Of a stretch of 64,000 nt of DNA, positions 33,705-43,445 are shown piece after piece (within the stretch, counting starts at the first letter, position 1; every line of letters begins with the position of its first letter). The position numbers were made by a program, and so were the translations under genes. This DNA is from Arcobacter ellisii (lineage in GTDB: Bacteria > Campylobacterota > Campylobacteria > Campylobacterales > Arcobacteraceae). Where the stretch lies: positions 1,612,001-1,676,000 of the forward strand of contig NZ_CP032097.1 of the NCBI RefSeq assembly GCF_003544915.1, given 5' to 3'. The notes below the pieces were generated by a model. That model was not told the origin of the DNA, did not search any database, and worked only from the letters and a program-made list of their open reading frames with translations.

Positions 33705-35680
33705 TATACAATATTCAAAAATTTATTCTATTTTTTCTTTTTTCTTTATTAGTTTTATTTTATATCATTTTTAGTTACTACTTTTTCAAACAAGAAGAAG
33801 AAGTTGCAAATGTTATATTAAAATCACTAAAAAATAATATTACTGAAACCAGTTATACCCTATCAAAAAATATAGAAAAAAAAGAAGATGTTTTTTCATA
33901 TAGGGCATTACTTGATAGAATAACTTCAAATGAAGATTTTATAAAAGCCATATTGGTTTATGATAATGAAAAACTACTTCTTACAACAGAACCAAGTATT
34001 AGAACTTTGGATAAAAATATTGAAAATATCAATTTAGATAGTTCATATAAAAAACTTATTCATCAAAAATATATTGAAGAAAATATCAGATTTTATGAAG
34101 GGAAAAACCAAAAAACTCTTCTTTTAGTTTACATTTTAGAAGAGGAAGAGATACACTCTCATTTTATAAAAAATAAATTAGATTTCATTTTATATTTTGG
34201 ATTATCACCTATTGTTGCACTTGCTTTTTTAATTATATTATTAAGAATTTATGTGACAAGACCTCTTGAACTTTTAAGACAATTTGCTTATTACAATACT
34301 AAAGTTCCAAAAGCTTTTAAACTAAAAGAACTTGAAGCTATTCGTCGTTCTATGGTTGACTCATTTTCAAGATTAGAAAATGAAAAAAAAGAACTTTATT
34401 TGATGGCAAGAACTGATTCTTTAAGTGGATTAGCAAATAGAAACTCTTTAAATGAGTTTGTAGAAAGACTGATTCCAACAGCTAAAAGAAATGGACAAGA
34501 GTTTGCTTTTTTATTTTTAGATATTGACCATTTTAAAACTGTAAATGATTCATTAGGACATAATATAGGAGATGAGTTATTACAAAATATAGCCTCTATT
34601 ATCAAAAAAACTCTAAGACCAAATGATTTTGTTGCAAGAATTGGAGGAGATGAGTTTGCAATAATTATTCAAGATTATAAATCTTATTTAGAGTTATCAC
34701 AAATAATAAAAAGAATACAAAAACAATTAGGACACCAATGGATTATCCAAACTCATCCTATAAATATAGCTTGTAGTATTGGAGTTGCATTTTATCCAAA
34801 AGATGGAAATGATATCTTTTCACTTATGAAAAATGCAGATATAGCAATGTATCAAGCAAAAAAATTAGGAAGAAATCAATATCACTTTTTTACTGAAGAG
34901 TTAAATCAAATAGTTCAAAATACTATAAATTTAGATAAAGATATGAGACAAGCTTTAATAGACAATGAGTATTGTCTATTTTATCAACCAAAAGTTGATT
35001 TGCTTACTTCAAAAATAGTTGGAGTTGAAGCGTTAATTAGATGGATTAGTCCAACAAAAGGTTTTATTGCACCTAATGTTTTTATTCCTTTGGCTGAAGA
35101 GAATGGTTTTATAAAAGAGTTAGGAAATTGGATTGTTGAAGAAGCTTTAAATCAACACTTAAAATGGAAAGAAATGGGAATTGATATAAATATATCTATA
35201 AATATTTCAGCAAAACAGCTTTTAGATAAAAGTTTTGTACCAAAATTTATAAATACATTAGAAAATAAAAATATCAATCCATCAAAAATTGATTTAGAAA
35301 TCACAGAATATATGTTTATGGAAGAATCAAAAGAGACAAAAAACAATCTAAACAAACTACACGATTTTGGAGTTACAATCTCTTTAGATGATTTTGGAAC
35401 AGGTTACTCTTCTTTATCTTATCTAAAAAAATTTCCTATTGATTATTTAAAAGTTGATAAAGCATTTTTAGATGATTTTAATAGTGTTGATGGCTCAATA
35501 TTCCTAGAAACTATTGTAAAAATGGGACAAATGCTTAAAATGAAAGTAATTGCTGAAGGTGTAGAAACACAAGAACAAATAGATTATTTAAAATCTATCT
35601 CTTGTGACCAGTATCAAGGATACTATTTTTCAAAACCACTCTCTAGTAAAGATTTTGAAAAATTCTATTTTAAGAATTGA
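33701..35680 (+). CDS. Membrane GGDEF-EAL cyclic-di-GMP protein
   Basis: A 659-residue inner-membrane protein. Helices at about 8-28 and 165-187 flank a periplasmic domain of about 135 residues. A GGDEF domain follows, with intact GGDEF at 315-319 and an RPND inhibitory site five residues before it, then an EAL domain with EAL at 443-445, NISAKQL, DLEITE, DDFGTGYSS and AEGVET all intact. Both synthesis and breakdown of c-di-GMP are therefore possible. It is translationally coupled to the NrtA-like lipoprotein, its probable periplasmic signal input. Confidence 0.9.
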   Translation: MIYNIQKFILFFLFSLLVLFYIIFSYYFFKQEEEVANVILKSLKNNITETSYTLSKNIEKKEDVFSYRALLDRITSNEDFIKAILVYDNEKLLLTTEPSIRTLDKNIENINLDSSYKKLIHQKYIEENIRFYEGKNQKTLLLVYILEEEEIHSHFIKNKLDFILYFGLSPIVALAFLIILLRIYVTRPLELLRQFAYYNTKVPKAFKLKELEAIRRSMVDSFSRLENEKKELYLMARTDSLSGLANRNSLNEFVERLIPTAKRNGQEFAFLFLDIDHFKTVNDSLGHNIGDELLQNIASIIKKTLRPNDFVARIGGDEFAIIIQDYKSYLELSQIIKRIQKQLGHQWIIQTHPINIACSIGVAFYPKDGNDIFSLMKNADIAMYQAKKLGRNQYHFFTEELNQIVQNTINLDKDMRQALIDNEYCLFYQPKVDLLTSKIVGVEALIRWISPTKGFIAPNVFIPLAEENGFIKELGNWIVEEALNQHLKWKEMGIDINISINISAKQLLDKSFVPKFINTLENKNINPSKIDLEITEYMFMEESKETKNNLNKLHDFGVTISLDDFGTGYSSLSYLKKFPIDYLKVDKAFLDDFNSVDGSIFLETIVKMGQMLKMKVIAEGVETQEQIDYLKSISCDQYQGYYFSKPLSSKDFEKFYFKN

Positions 35681-35711
35681 TATTTATTTAGCTAATAAAC
35701 TATCAATTCTT
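35672..35711. terminator. Long hairpin at the GGDEF-EAL / NagZ-like junction
   Basis: AAGAATTGATA at 35672-35682 pairs with TATCAATTCTT at 35701-35711, and inside it TTTATT pairs with AATAAA around TAGCT, giving about 17 bp with one bulged C. It includes both stop codons. Confidence 0.75.
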
Positions 35712-36781
35712 TTATTTGCTTTTATAATTGTTTCAAGAGAGATTTGTTCACTTAAAACTTGAGCATAAACTACATCAACAATCTGTTTTAAAGTTATTGG
35801 TTTTGCTAATTGATTTGCAAATAAAAGCATATCAACACCTGAATTTATAGCTAAAGTCAGAGTCTGTTTTAAATCATAATGTTTTGAAATTGCATACATT
35901 TGTAAATCATCACTAACTAAAACTCCATCAAAACCTAATTTATTTCTTAACAAATTTGTATTTATGTTATAAGATAATGTTGCAGGATAATTTTTATCTA
36001 ACTTCTCATTAAAAACGTGAGCTGTCATAATCATATTTGCTTTTTTGTTATTGATTAAATATTTATATGGCTCTAACTCTTTTTCACTCCAAGTTTTTGT
36101 AATATCAACAAATCCTAAATGAGAATCAGCCAAAGATGAACCATGTCCTGGGAAATGTTTTAAAACAGAAATAACTTGTTCTTTTTTTAACTCATCAATA
36201 AAAATAGAAGAGTATTTTATAACCTCAGATGAACTTTCACCAAAAGAACGACCTCTTGTTACAATTACTTTATTGTTTTTATTGATTGCTAAATCCACAA
36301 CAGGTGCAAAATCAAGATTTATTCCTGATTCACTTAAATCAACTGCTAGATTTTTATAGGTTTGTTTTGCAAAAGTTTCACCTTTTAAAGCAACTTCACT
36401 CGCTTTTGGAGTATTTACAAAACCATCACTACTTTTTAATCTTTGAACTATTCCACCCTCTTGGTCAATTCCAATAAGTAATTTTTGATTTGAAATAGCT
36501 TGAAGTTGTGATGTTAAAGTTTTTAGTTGTTCTTTGTTTCTTACATTTTTAACTTTATTTTTATCATTTGGGTCTTTATCAAATAAAATAACTCCCCCAA
36601 GCCCTGCTTTTATATTTTTATATATTTCATCTTTTGAACTTACATTTTCACCATTAAATCCCAAAATGACCATTTTTGAAATCATTTTTTCTATATCTTT
36701 TTTTGAATAACTCTCATTTGCAAATAGATTGCTAAAAATTGAACAAATCAAAACTACTAAAACTAAAAAACTCTTTTGCAT
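35684..36781 (-). CDS. Exported NagZ-like beta-N-acetylhexosaminidase (GH3)
   Basis: A 365-residue glycoside hydrolase family 3 enzyme. The NagZ signatures are present: LIGIDQEGGIVQRL, KHFPGHGSSLADSH with the catalytic His of the mobile loop, and the nucleophile Asp in VLVSDDLQM. NagZ removes GlcNAc from anhydro-muropeptides in peptidoglycan recycling. Unlike the cytosolic E. coli enzyme, this one has a clear signal peptide (about 1-21, ending NLFA), so it acts in the periplasm or outside. The ATG at 36781 is the first start. Confidence 0.88.
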   Translation of the reverse strand: MQKSFLVLVVLICSIFSNLFANESYSKKDIEKMISKMVILGFNGENVSSKDEIYKNIKAGLGGVILFDKDPNDKNKVKNVRNKEQLKTLTSQLQAISNQKLLIGIDQEGGIVQRLKSSDGFVNTPKASEVALKGETFAKQTYKNLAVDLSESGINLDFAPVVDLAINKNNKVIVTRGRSFGESSSEVIKYSSIFIDELKKEQVISVLKHFPGHGSSLADSHLGFVDITKTWSEKELEPYKYLINNKKANMIMTAHVFNEKLDKNYPATLSYNINTNLLRNKLGFDGVLVSDDLQMYAISKHYDLKQTLTLAINSGVDMLLFANQLAKPITLKQIVDVVYAQVLSEQISLETIIKANKRIDSLLAK

Positions 36782-36800
36782 ATACTAACCTAACTTAAAA

Positions 36801-37217
36801 TTAATCTTCCATTTTATCTTTTAGAAGATGTTTTTGTGATGTTATAATTGATAAATATCTGATTATCATTAAAAATAAAATCACACCTGATAATATTAAA
36901 AGATTAAAATTTATTGAACTTGAAAAAATTGCTTCAAAAGTTGATAACTCTTCTTTATTTACTTTTACTACATTTACAATAAACTCTCTTAGAGCCAAAA
37001 TTATAAAAGCATCAACTAAAAGTGTCATAGAAACTCTTTGTTCCCGGACATAATTTACAACAGCTCTTACTATTTCTAAAAATATCACAAAATAGAGCAT
37101 ATAAATAATAAAATCCATTAATTTATCTAAAGCTAATGCAATAACAAATAACACAGCTGTAATTGATAACTCAATATATAATTTATCAGAAAAAAAGTTT
37201 ACTAATGTTTTTCTCAT
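36801..37217 (-). CDS. PsiE-family membrane protein
   Basis: A 138-residue inner-membrane protein with four helices (about 14-32, 36-58, 65-85, 103-123) and the family signature VREQRVSMTLLVDAFIILALREFIV split across the second and third helices. PsiE is phosphate-starvation inducible in E. coli, but its activity is unknown. AAAGGAG precedes the ATG. It lies 11 bases after the J-domain gene and 19 bases before the NagZ-like gene, likely in one operon. Confidence 0.85.
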   Translation of the reverse strand: MRKTLVNFFSDKLYIELSITAVLFVIALALDKLMDFIIYMLYFVIFLEIVRAVVNYVREQRVSMTLLVDAFIILALREFIVNVVKVNKEELSTFEAIFSSSINFNLLILSGVILFLMIIRYLSIITSQKHLLKDKMED

Positions 37218-37228
37218 ATACTCTCCTT

Positions 37229-37495
37229 TTATTTAACCCAATTTTTATAGTTTGTAAATGCTGGAAACTGATGTCTAAACTCATCTTTATCAAATGAATA
37301 ACAATATGAATCCATATAAGCACAAAGTATCTCATAGTTTTTTTTCAACTCAATAAACTTTTCATCACTACCTTCTGGCATATCAGGATGATATTTTTTT
37401 GACAACTTTAAATACTTTTTTTTCAAATCTTTTCTTGAAACTCTTGTTAATATTCCAAACATATCAACAGCTTTTTCAAATTCACTATAATCCAT
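37229..37495 (-). CDS. Short J-domain protein
   Basis: An 88-residue protein that is almost entirely a J domain: DLKKKYLKLSKKYHPDMPEG has the helix II positive patch and HPD, then KFIELKKNYEIL as helix III. It should stimulate a DnaK-type ATPase. No glycine/phenylalanine or zinc domain follows, only a short aromatic tail. I use the ATG at 37495, with AAAGGA 5-6 bases upstream, because the longer frame lacks a binding site. Confidence 0.85.
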   Translation of the reverse strand: MDYSEFEKAVDMFGILTRVSRKDLKKKYLKLSKKYHPDMPEGSDEKFIELKKNYEILCAYMDSYCYSFDKDEFRHQFPAFTNYKNWVK

Positions 37496-37594
37496 ATAAA
37501 TCCTTTTAAATTCATACATATTGTACTCAAAAAGTTTTAATATCAATTTAGGTAATCTAAATAAAAATATTAATTAATTTTTAGAAAGGTCTTT

Positions 37595-38218
37595 ATGATT
37601 TATACTCTTTATTATGTACATGACCCAATGTGTTCGTGGTGTTATGCTTTTAAAGCAACTTTAGATGAATTAAAAAAACATTTATCATCAAATATAAAAA
37701 TAGTTTATGTAGTTGGAGGTTTAGCAAAACATTCAGATGAACCAATGCCAATGGAAATGAGAGAAAAAATAGAAAATATTTGGTATGAGATAGAAGAAGT
37801 AACAGGAACAAAATTTAACCACGATTTTTGGAAAAATTGTATTCCAAGACGTTCAACTTATCTTGCTTGTCAAGCAACTATGCTTGCACGTTATGAAGAT
37901 AAAGAAGATGAGATGATAAATGCCATTCAAGAAGCATATTATCAAAAAGCTTTAAATCCAAGTGATGCTTCAACTCTTATAAATTTAGCAAAACAAATAG
38001 GAATGGATGAAAAAAAATTTGAAGAGGATTTAAAATCACAAAAAATAGAAGATGATTTACAAGAAGAATTAAACTTTAGACGACAACTTTATGTAAAAGT
38101 TTTTCCTTCATTGATTTTAAAATATAAAAAAGAACTCTATCCAATAAATATAAAATATAATGATTATGAAAGTATGTTAAATCAAATAAATGATTTAGTA
38201 GAAAATAGTTATTTTTAA
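37595..38218 (+). CDS. Cytoplasmic DsbA-family thioredoxin-fold protein
   Basis: A 207-residue protein with the active-site motif DPMCSWCYAF near the N-terminus and a helical insertion, as in the FrnE/DsbA-like group of COG3531. It has no signal peptide, so it acts in the cytoplasm, probably as a thiol oxidoreductase or isomerase. The cis-Pro loop reads KVFPSLIL. AAGG precedes the ATG by 5 bases. It ends at a strong bidirectional terminator. Confidence 0.85.
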   Translation: MIYTLYYVHDPMCSWCYAFKATLDELKKHLSSNIKIVYVVGGLAKHSDEPMPMEMREKIENIWYEIEEVTGTKFNHDFWKNCIPRRSTYLACQATMLARYEDKEDEMINAIQEAYYQKALNPSDASTLINLAKQIGMDEKKFEEDLKSQKIEDDLQEELNFRRQLYVKVFPSLILKYKKELYPINIKYNDYESMLNQINDLVENSYF

Positions 38219-38246
38219 AAAGAAGAAGTAAAAACTTCTTCTTTTT
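38217..38246. terminator. Strong bidirectional terminator
   Basis: AAAAAGAAGAAGT / ACTTCTTCTTTTT form a perfect 13-bp stem with an AAAA loop, with A-tract before and T-tract after. It separates the DsbA-family gene from the lactate permease gene. Confidence 0.9.
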
Positions 38247-39938
38247 TTATTTCATAAGTGGATCTGTTAATCCTAAATAATACATTCCAATAAGACCAAT
38301 AATTCCAACAACTAAACAATAATAAATTGTAGGTATTACAGTTTTTCTTAAAGTTTCACCCTCTTGGTCAAGTAATCCAACAGTTGCACTAGCAGCTACC
38401 ACATTATGAATTGCTATCATATTTCCAGCTGCTGCTCCAACTGCTTGAAGAGCAACCATAAATGCTGTAGAAATTCCTAAAGCATCAGCAACACCAAATT
38501 GGAATTGACTTAACATCATATTTGAAACTGTATTACTTCCAGCAATAAATGCTCCTAATGCTCCAACAACTGGTGCAAATAAAGGATAAATATCTCCAAC
38601 TGAATGAGCAACAAAATTTGCCATTGCAATTGGCATAGAATCAAATCCTGATTCATTAACACCTGAATTAATTAAAACTCTTACAAGTGGAATAGTAAAC
38701 ACAAGAACAAATCCAGCACCTATCATTACTTTTGAAGATTCACCAACAGCAGCTTTTAACTCTTTAAATTCCATTTTATGTAAGAAATAAGTGATAATTA
38801 CTACAAATACTAAAATTCCTCCAGGTAAATATAAAGGATTCATAGTAAAGTTTAGACCTTCTCCTAAAATATTTTTGTATGAGAATGCTAAAGACATAAC
38901 AAAAGCTTTTACATCGGCACTTACTCTTGTTAATACTAAAATTAAAGCAACTAATACATAAGGAATCCAAGCTTTTGTTAAAGACATTGGTGCTTTTGCA
39001 GTCATAGCATCAAATTTCATCTCAAATTTAGAAACCCATGAAACTGGCCATTTTTCTCTTGGAGCAAAATCCCAAGCTTTTTTAGGAACTAAGAAACCTT
39101 TTTTAGCAGCTAATACAACTATTGGAAGACCAACTAATGCACCAATTAATGATGGGAATTCTGCACCTAAGAAAACTCCTGTTAAAGCATAAGGAAGTGT
39201 AAACGCTAGACCTGCAAAAATTGCAAATGGTAAAATAGCTAATCCTTCAGTCCAAGATTTTTTTTCTCCAAAGAATCTAGTTAACATTACACACATTAAT
39301 AAAGGAATTAAAGTTCCAGTAATTGCATGAGTAATAGCTACTTCTGAAGTAATGATTTGAAGATAAGTATCCCAAGATGAACCAAGATTTGTTAAAGTTG
39401 CACCAATTCCAGCTGAATCTAAACCTTTATTTACTCCAATTAAAATAGGAGTTCCAACAGCTCCAAAAGAAACAGGTGTACTTTGAACCATCATTCCAAG
39501 CATAACAGCAGCCATTGCAGGGAATCCAATAGCAACAAGTAATGGTGCAGCAATAGCAGCAGGTGTTCCAAATCCAGAAGCACCTTCAATAAAACAACCA
39601 AATAACCAAGCTACGATAATTGCTTGAATTCTTCTATCTGGACTAATATTGTTAAATCCTTGTCTAATTACAATAATTGCACCTGAATGTTTTAGTGTAT
39701 TCAAAAGTAAAATAGCACCAAAAATAATCCATAAAACAGAAACTGTAATTAACATACCTTCAATTGTAGAAGCTAAAACTCTTTCAAAAGAAACTTCCCA
39801 AATCATAAAAGCTACTGCGATTGTAGCTACATAAACTAAAGGCATTGCTTTTTTTGCAGAAACTCTAAGTCCTACAAGTAAGATACCAGCAAATATGATT
39901 GGTAACGCAGCAAAAAATGCTTGAAAACCTAAACTCAT
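38247..39938 (-). CDS. lctP: L-lactate permease LctP
   Basis: A 563-residue polytopic inner-membrane proton:lactate/glycolate symporter with about 14 helices. The family's [16 protein letters not shown] and the repeat-like [13 protein letters not shown] near the end match LctP/LldP. No lactate dehydrogenase gene is in the window. The start ATG has a perfect AGGAGGA 6 bases upstream, unusual in strength for this window, indicating high expression. Two AATAGCAAT copies 11 bases apart lie 70-90 bases upstream. Confidence 0.93.
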   Translation of the reverse strand: MSLGFQAFFAALPIIFAGILLVGLRVSAKKAMPLVYVATIAVAFMIWEVSFERVLASTIEGMLITVSVLWIIFGAILLLNTLKHSGAIIVIRQGFNNISPDRRIQAIIVAWLFGCFIEGASGFGTPAAIAAPLLVAIGFPAMAAVMLGMMVQSTPVSFGAVGTPILIGVNKGLDSAGIGATLTNLGSSWDTYLQIITSEVAITHAITGTLIPLLMCVMLTRFFGEKKSWTEGLAILPFAIFAGLAFTLPYALTGVFLGAEFPSLIGALVGLPIVVLAAKKGFLVPKKAWDFAPREKWPVSWVSKFEMKFDAMTAKAPMSLTKAWIPYVLVALILVLTRVSADVKAFVMSLAFSYKNILGEGLNFTMNPLYLPGGILVFVVIITYFLHKMEFKELKAAVGESSKVMIGAGFVLVFTIPLVRVLINSGVNESGFDSMPIAMANFVAHSVGDIYPLFAPVVGALGAFIAGSNTVSNMMLSQFQFGVADALGISTAFMVALQAVGAAAGNMIAIHNVVAASATVGLLDQEGETLRKTVIPTIYYCLVVGIIGLIGMYYLGLTDPLMK

Positions 39939-40007
39939 AAACTTTCCTCCTAATAAAAATTAGACTAAGAATAGTTTTGAGATATGATATTTTTATGATA
40001 AAAAAAC

Positions 40008-40027
40008 AATAGCAATCAAATAGCAAT
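40008..40027 (-). promoter_or_regulatory. 11-bp-spaced direct repeat upstream of lctP
   Basis: AATAGCAAT at 40008-40016 recurs exactly at 40019-40027, start to start 11 bases. It lies upstream of lctP at a distance suited to an activator of the OmpR/PhoB type. No such regulator gene is adjacent. Confidence 0.45.
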
Positions 40028-40062
40028 AATTTATTTAAAAAAATGATAATTTTGGTAACAAA

Positions 40063-42474
40063 TTAGTTACATTTTTTTATAATTATTTTAAATTCTGCTC
40101 CTGTATACTCTTTATTTTTATATGTAAATATTCTGTTTGAAACAAATATTTGTCCATTTAGTTGTTTTGTGATTATCTCTTCACTCATATATAAACCAAT
40201 TCCTGTACCTACTGATTTATGTTTTGTTGTAAAATATGGCTCAAAAATATGATTTATAACATCCTCTTTTATTCCACCAGCATTATCGTAAATCTTTATT
40301 ACTTTTTTATCATCTTTTTGATAAATGTCTATAAATATTGTTTTATTTTCAATCTCTTTATCAAAAAATGCATCTTTTGCATTTATTAATATATTCATCA
40401 TTACTTGTAAAAATTGATTTCTAATCCCTTTTATATCAAAACTACAATCTTCATCAATAAAAACAATCTCTATATTTTGTTTTACAAGTTCTGTTTTTAT
40501 TAGATTTAAACTATTATTAATTGCTGCTTTAACATCAAAATCACTTTTTTCAGAATCTTCTTTATAAAAATTTCTAAAATCATCAATTGTATTTGACAAA
40601 TATTTTGTTGAGTTTAAAATAACTTCAACAAAATCTTTTATCTCCTCTTTTGAATAAAAATCCTCTTCATGGTGAAGTTTTATTGCACTTGTTGAAGAAC
40701 TAATTACACTTAAAGGTTGTCTCCATTGATGGGCAATATTTCCAATCATTTCTCCCATTGCTGAAAGTTTTGATTGTTGGAAAAGAAGTTTTTCTTTCTC
40801 TTGTAAAAGTTTTTCTTGCTCTTTTTGTAAAGTAATATCTGAAAATACTGCTATATAATTTGTTAGTTTTTTCTCTTCATTATAAACAGCATTTATTTTT
40901 ATTCTTTCTATATAAAACTCACCCTCTTTATTTTTATTTGTAAGTTCACCTTCCCAATAACCTGTTTCAATCAACTGTTGCCACATATTTTTATAAAAAT
41001 CTTCTTCTTGAAATCCAGATTTTAAAATATTTGGATTTTTTCCAATAACTTCATCAAAGTTATATCCTGTATTTGTTTCAAATGCTTTATTTACATTTAC
41101 AATATTTACATTCTCATCAGTTACAACTATTCCATCATGGGCATTTTCAAAAACAATATGAGCATTTTTTAGCTCTTTTTCTCTTTGTTTTTTTAAGGTA
41201 ATATCTAAAGCAATTAATACATATTCCAGATGTCCATCTATTTCAAAAGATGAAATCACAACCTCTAATACCTTTTGATTTCCATCTAATCCTATGATAT
41301 TTAATTCTCTTTGTATTTTTTCATCTTGAGGAAAAGTTTTTATAATCTTTTCTAACCATATTTTTTCATTTTCCAACCAACAAGAATAATCCCAAATATT
41401 TTTATCAAGCTCTTTTTCACTAAAAAATGTTGATAAAAAGCTATTATTTATCTCAACTATTTTTCCATTAAAGTTTATAATCATTGCATAAAAACTACTT
41501 TGTTCAAATAAAATTTTGAATTTATTATTCAAAGAAACTTCTTTATTTATTTTTTTATTATATGTATATAACCAAAAAATAATCAATACGATTGATAAAA
41601 TTAATAAAGCAAAAATTGTTATTAAAAAAGTTTGGCTTTTTTCTTCCCAAGTTTGTAAAGTTTTATTAAAATCTAATCGAACCATCACAACAAAAGGATA
41701 ATTTATTGTTGAATTAAAAGATAAAATAGTTTTTTGTTTATCAAAATTAACTACACCAGAATATGAGTTTTTCTCTTTTATCAAAGATAATAACTCTTTA
41801 TTCATACTGAAATTTTCTCTAAAATCATTTGAAGATAATAAAGTTCCATCAACTTTTAAAATATCTATATAACAGTGTTCAATATTTAAAAAACTGTTAT
41901 ATCTATTTAATAAAAAATCTCCATTTACAGCTATTAGAACTTTTATTTTTTTAGTTCCTAAATCTATTTCTCTTAAAATTGGAAAAAAGTTTATATCTAA
42001 ACTGTTTTTTAAATATGTTATATTTTTCCCATTATAAAAATCTCTACCCTCTTTTGTATTCCCTACTCTTAAAATATTTTTTTCATATATTGGAAGTGGA
42101 TAAAAAGTTTCTAAATTTATCAATAGATTTTTATTTAATTCATTAGAACTATAAATAACTCTATTTTTTTCATCTAAAATGTTTATTGACCTAATTTCTA
42201 AATTATCTTTTAATAACTCATATAATCTACTATTTATAAACTCTTCATTTTGTTCATTTTTTAGAAGAACAACTAAATTGTCTGTCAATAAATCCATACC
42301 ATTTACAGTTTTTGTTAAATTATCAACAAAAATACTTGAATATAATTGAATCAATTTAAGATGGGTTTTTATTGTTTCATCTTTTAAAATCGAGATAGAA
42401 AAAAATACACCTGAAATTACTAGAAAAATAATAAATAAACTAACAATTATTATCCTTGTAACTGTAAACTTCAT
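40063..42474 (-). CDS. PAS-containing membrane histidine kinase
   Basis: An 803-residue kinase. A helix at about 8-28, a periplasmic sensor of about 240 residues (Cache-like, two-lobed by secondary structure) and a second helix at about 280-300 are followed by two PAS domains (about 320-430 and 440-560; GKNPNILKSGFQ in the second), a coiled coil, and the HisKA domain with GNIAHQWRQPLS (His near 580). The ATPase domain has NILINAKDAFF, YDNAGGI and GTGIGLYMSEEI. No response regulator is adjacent. It lies 13 bases after a solute-binding protein gene, its probable ligand-presenting partner. Confidence 0.9.
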   Translation of the reverse strand: MKFTVTRIIIVSLFIIFLVISGVFFSISILKDETIKTHLKLIQLYSSIFVDNLTKTVNGMDLLTDNLVVLLKNEQNEEFINSRLYELLKDNLEIRSINILDEKNRVIYSSNELNKNLLINLETFYPLPIYEKNILRVGNTKEGRDFYNGKNITYLKNSLDINFFPILREIDLGTKKIKVLIAVNGDFLLNRYNSFLNIEHCYIDILKVDGTLLSSNDFRENFSMNKELLSLIKEKNSYSGVVNFDKQKTILSFNSTINYPFVVMVRLDFNKTLQTWEEKSQTFLITIFALLILSIVLIIFWLYTYNKKINKEVSLNNKFKILFEQSSFYAMIINFNGKIVEINNSFLSTFFSEKELDKNIWDYSCWLENEKIWLEKIIKTFPQDEKIQRELNIIGLDGNQKVLEVVISSFEIDGHLEYVLIALDITLKKQREKELKNAHIVFENAHDGIVVTDENVNIVNVNKAFETNTGYNFDEVIGKNPNILKSGFQEEDFYKNMWQQLIETGYWEGELTNKNKEGEFYIERIKINAVYNEEKKLTNYIAVFSDITLQKEQEKLLQEKEKLLFQQSKLSAMGEMIGNIAHQWRQPLSVISSSTSAIKLHHEEDFYSKEEIKDFVEVILNSTKYLSNTIDDFRNFYKEDSEKSDFDVKAAINNSLNLIKTELVKQNIEIVFIDEDCSFDIKGIRNQFLQVMMNILINAKDAFFDKEIENKTIFIDIYQKDDKKVIKIYDNAGGIKEDVINHIFEPYFTTKHKSVGTGIGLYMSEEIITKQLNGQIFVSNRIFTYKNKEYTGAEFKIIIKKCN

Positions 42475-42487
42475 CTTTATTTTCTAC

Positions 42488-43273
42488 TTATTTTAATTTT
42501 ACTATTGGTTCTAAACCATTTTTTTTAGCAAGATTTAAAAGCCTTCCATCGTTTTTTATATCTTGAATAAATTGTTCAACTCTATTATAAAATTTATCTT
42601 CACCATATTTCATAGCCCAAGCATAATCAGTTTTATGATAAGTAGTTTTTGGTTCTATTAATTTTGCCCAATCTGTTTTTGCTAACATTCTTTTAGCAAA
42701 TGGATAATCACTCATAAAAGCATCAGCTCTTCCTGCTTGAACTTCTAGTTCTCTTTGATGTATTTTGTCTAAAACTAAAAGTTCTGCATTTTGTAACTTC
42801 TCTTTCATAATTGTTTCATGATAAGTTCCCTTTGCAACAGCAATGATATTTCCTTTTTTATCAATATCATCCCAATTATCTATTCTTCTATTATTTTTTG
42901 TTGTAATTGCATAAACATCACTTGATAAATGTGCTGTTGTAAATCTAATTTTTTCTCTTCTTTGTGTTGTATTTCCTATTGCAAACATTGCAATATGGCA
43001 AACATTATTGTTTATATCATCTATTAAAGTTACAAATGAACTTGGAACAAATTCTAAATCAACTTTTAAATCTTTAGCTAATTCTTGGGCTAAATCACTA
43101 TCAATTCCCGAAAATTGCTGAGTTCTTTGGTCTAAAAAAGATATTCCATAATATTCAGGCCAAACACAAACTTTTAATTTATTGTTTGCTTTTATTTCAT
43201 CAAAAATAGTTTCATTTGCACAAAGACTTAAAGATAAAAATAATATAAAAAATAATTTTTTAAAAAACAACAT
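42488..43273 (-). CDS. Periplasmic solute-binding protein, SBP_bac_3 family
   Basis: A 261-residue exported binding protein. The signal peptide ends at about residue 18 (LSLCA). The amino-acid-binding fold shows NNKLKVCVWPEYYGISF, then SGIDSDLAQELAKDL, and the hinge DIAMFAIGNTTQRREKIRFT-type segment (here with HIAMFA). No ABC import genes are nearby. Instead the PAS kinase follows after 13 bases, so it probably acts as an extracellular sensor subunit. GGAG precedes the ATG. Confidence 0.87.
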   Translation of the reverse strand: MLFFKKLFFILFLSLSLCANETIFDEIKANNKLKVCVWPEYYGISFLDQRTQQFSGIDSDLAQELAKDLKVDLEFVPSSFVTLIDDINNNVCHIAMFAIGNTTQRREKIRFTTAHLSSDVYAITTKNNRRIDNWDDIDKKGNIIAVAKGTYHETIMKEKLQNAELLVLDKIHQRELEVQAGRADAFMSDYPFAKRMLAKTDWAKLIEPKTTYHKTDYAWAMKYGEDKFYNRVEQFIQDIKNDGRLLNLAKKNGLEPIVKLK

Positions 43274-43314
43274 TTAGACTCCATTTTTATACGAACTTAC
43301 ATAAAATAGTGTTG

Positions 43315-43320
43315 ATTATA
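43315..43320 (-). promoter_or_regulatory. -10 box for the binding protein / kinase operon
   Basis: TGTATAAT on the minus strand 41 bases before the start codon at 43273, in the divergent gap with the J-domain gene. Confidence 0.45.
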
Positions 43321-43415
43321 CAAAATGTTGTTATAAATTATATTAAATATAAGTATAAATAAATAAAATAATTTTTTATTTTTTCTGATTAATTTATTTA
43401 TAGTATAAAGAATTA

Positions 43416-43421
43416 TATAAT
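43416..43421 (+). promoter_or_regulatory. -10 box (TATAAT) for the membrane J-domain gene
   Basis: A perfect TATAAT 24 bases before the start codon at 43446. AAAGGT follows as the ribosome binding site. Confidence 0.5.
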
Positions 43422-43445
43422 ACGCAACAATTTTAAAGGTTTTTA

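Noticed and set aside
43301-43335. Direct repeat TGTTG in the 43273/43446 gap as regulator site
   Set aside because: Only 5 identical bases, 16-base spacing and AT-rich surroundings; not distinguishable from chance.
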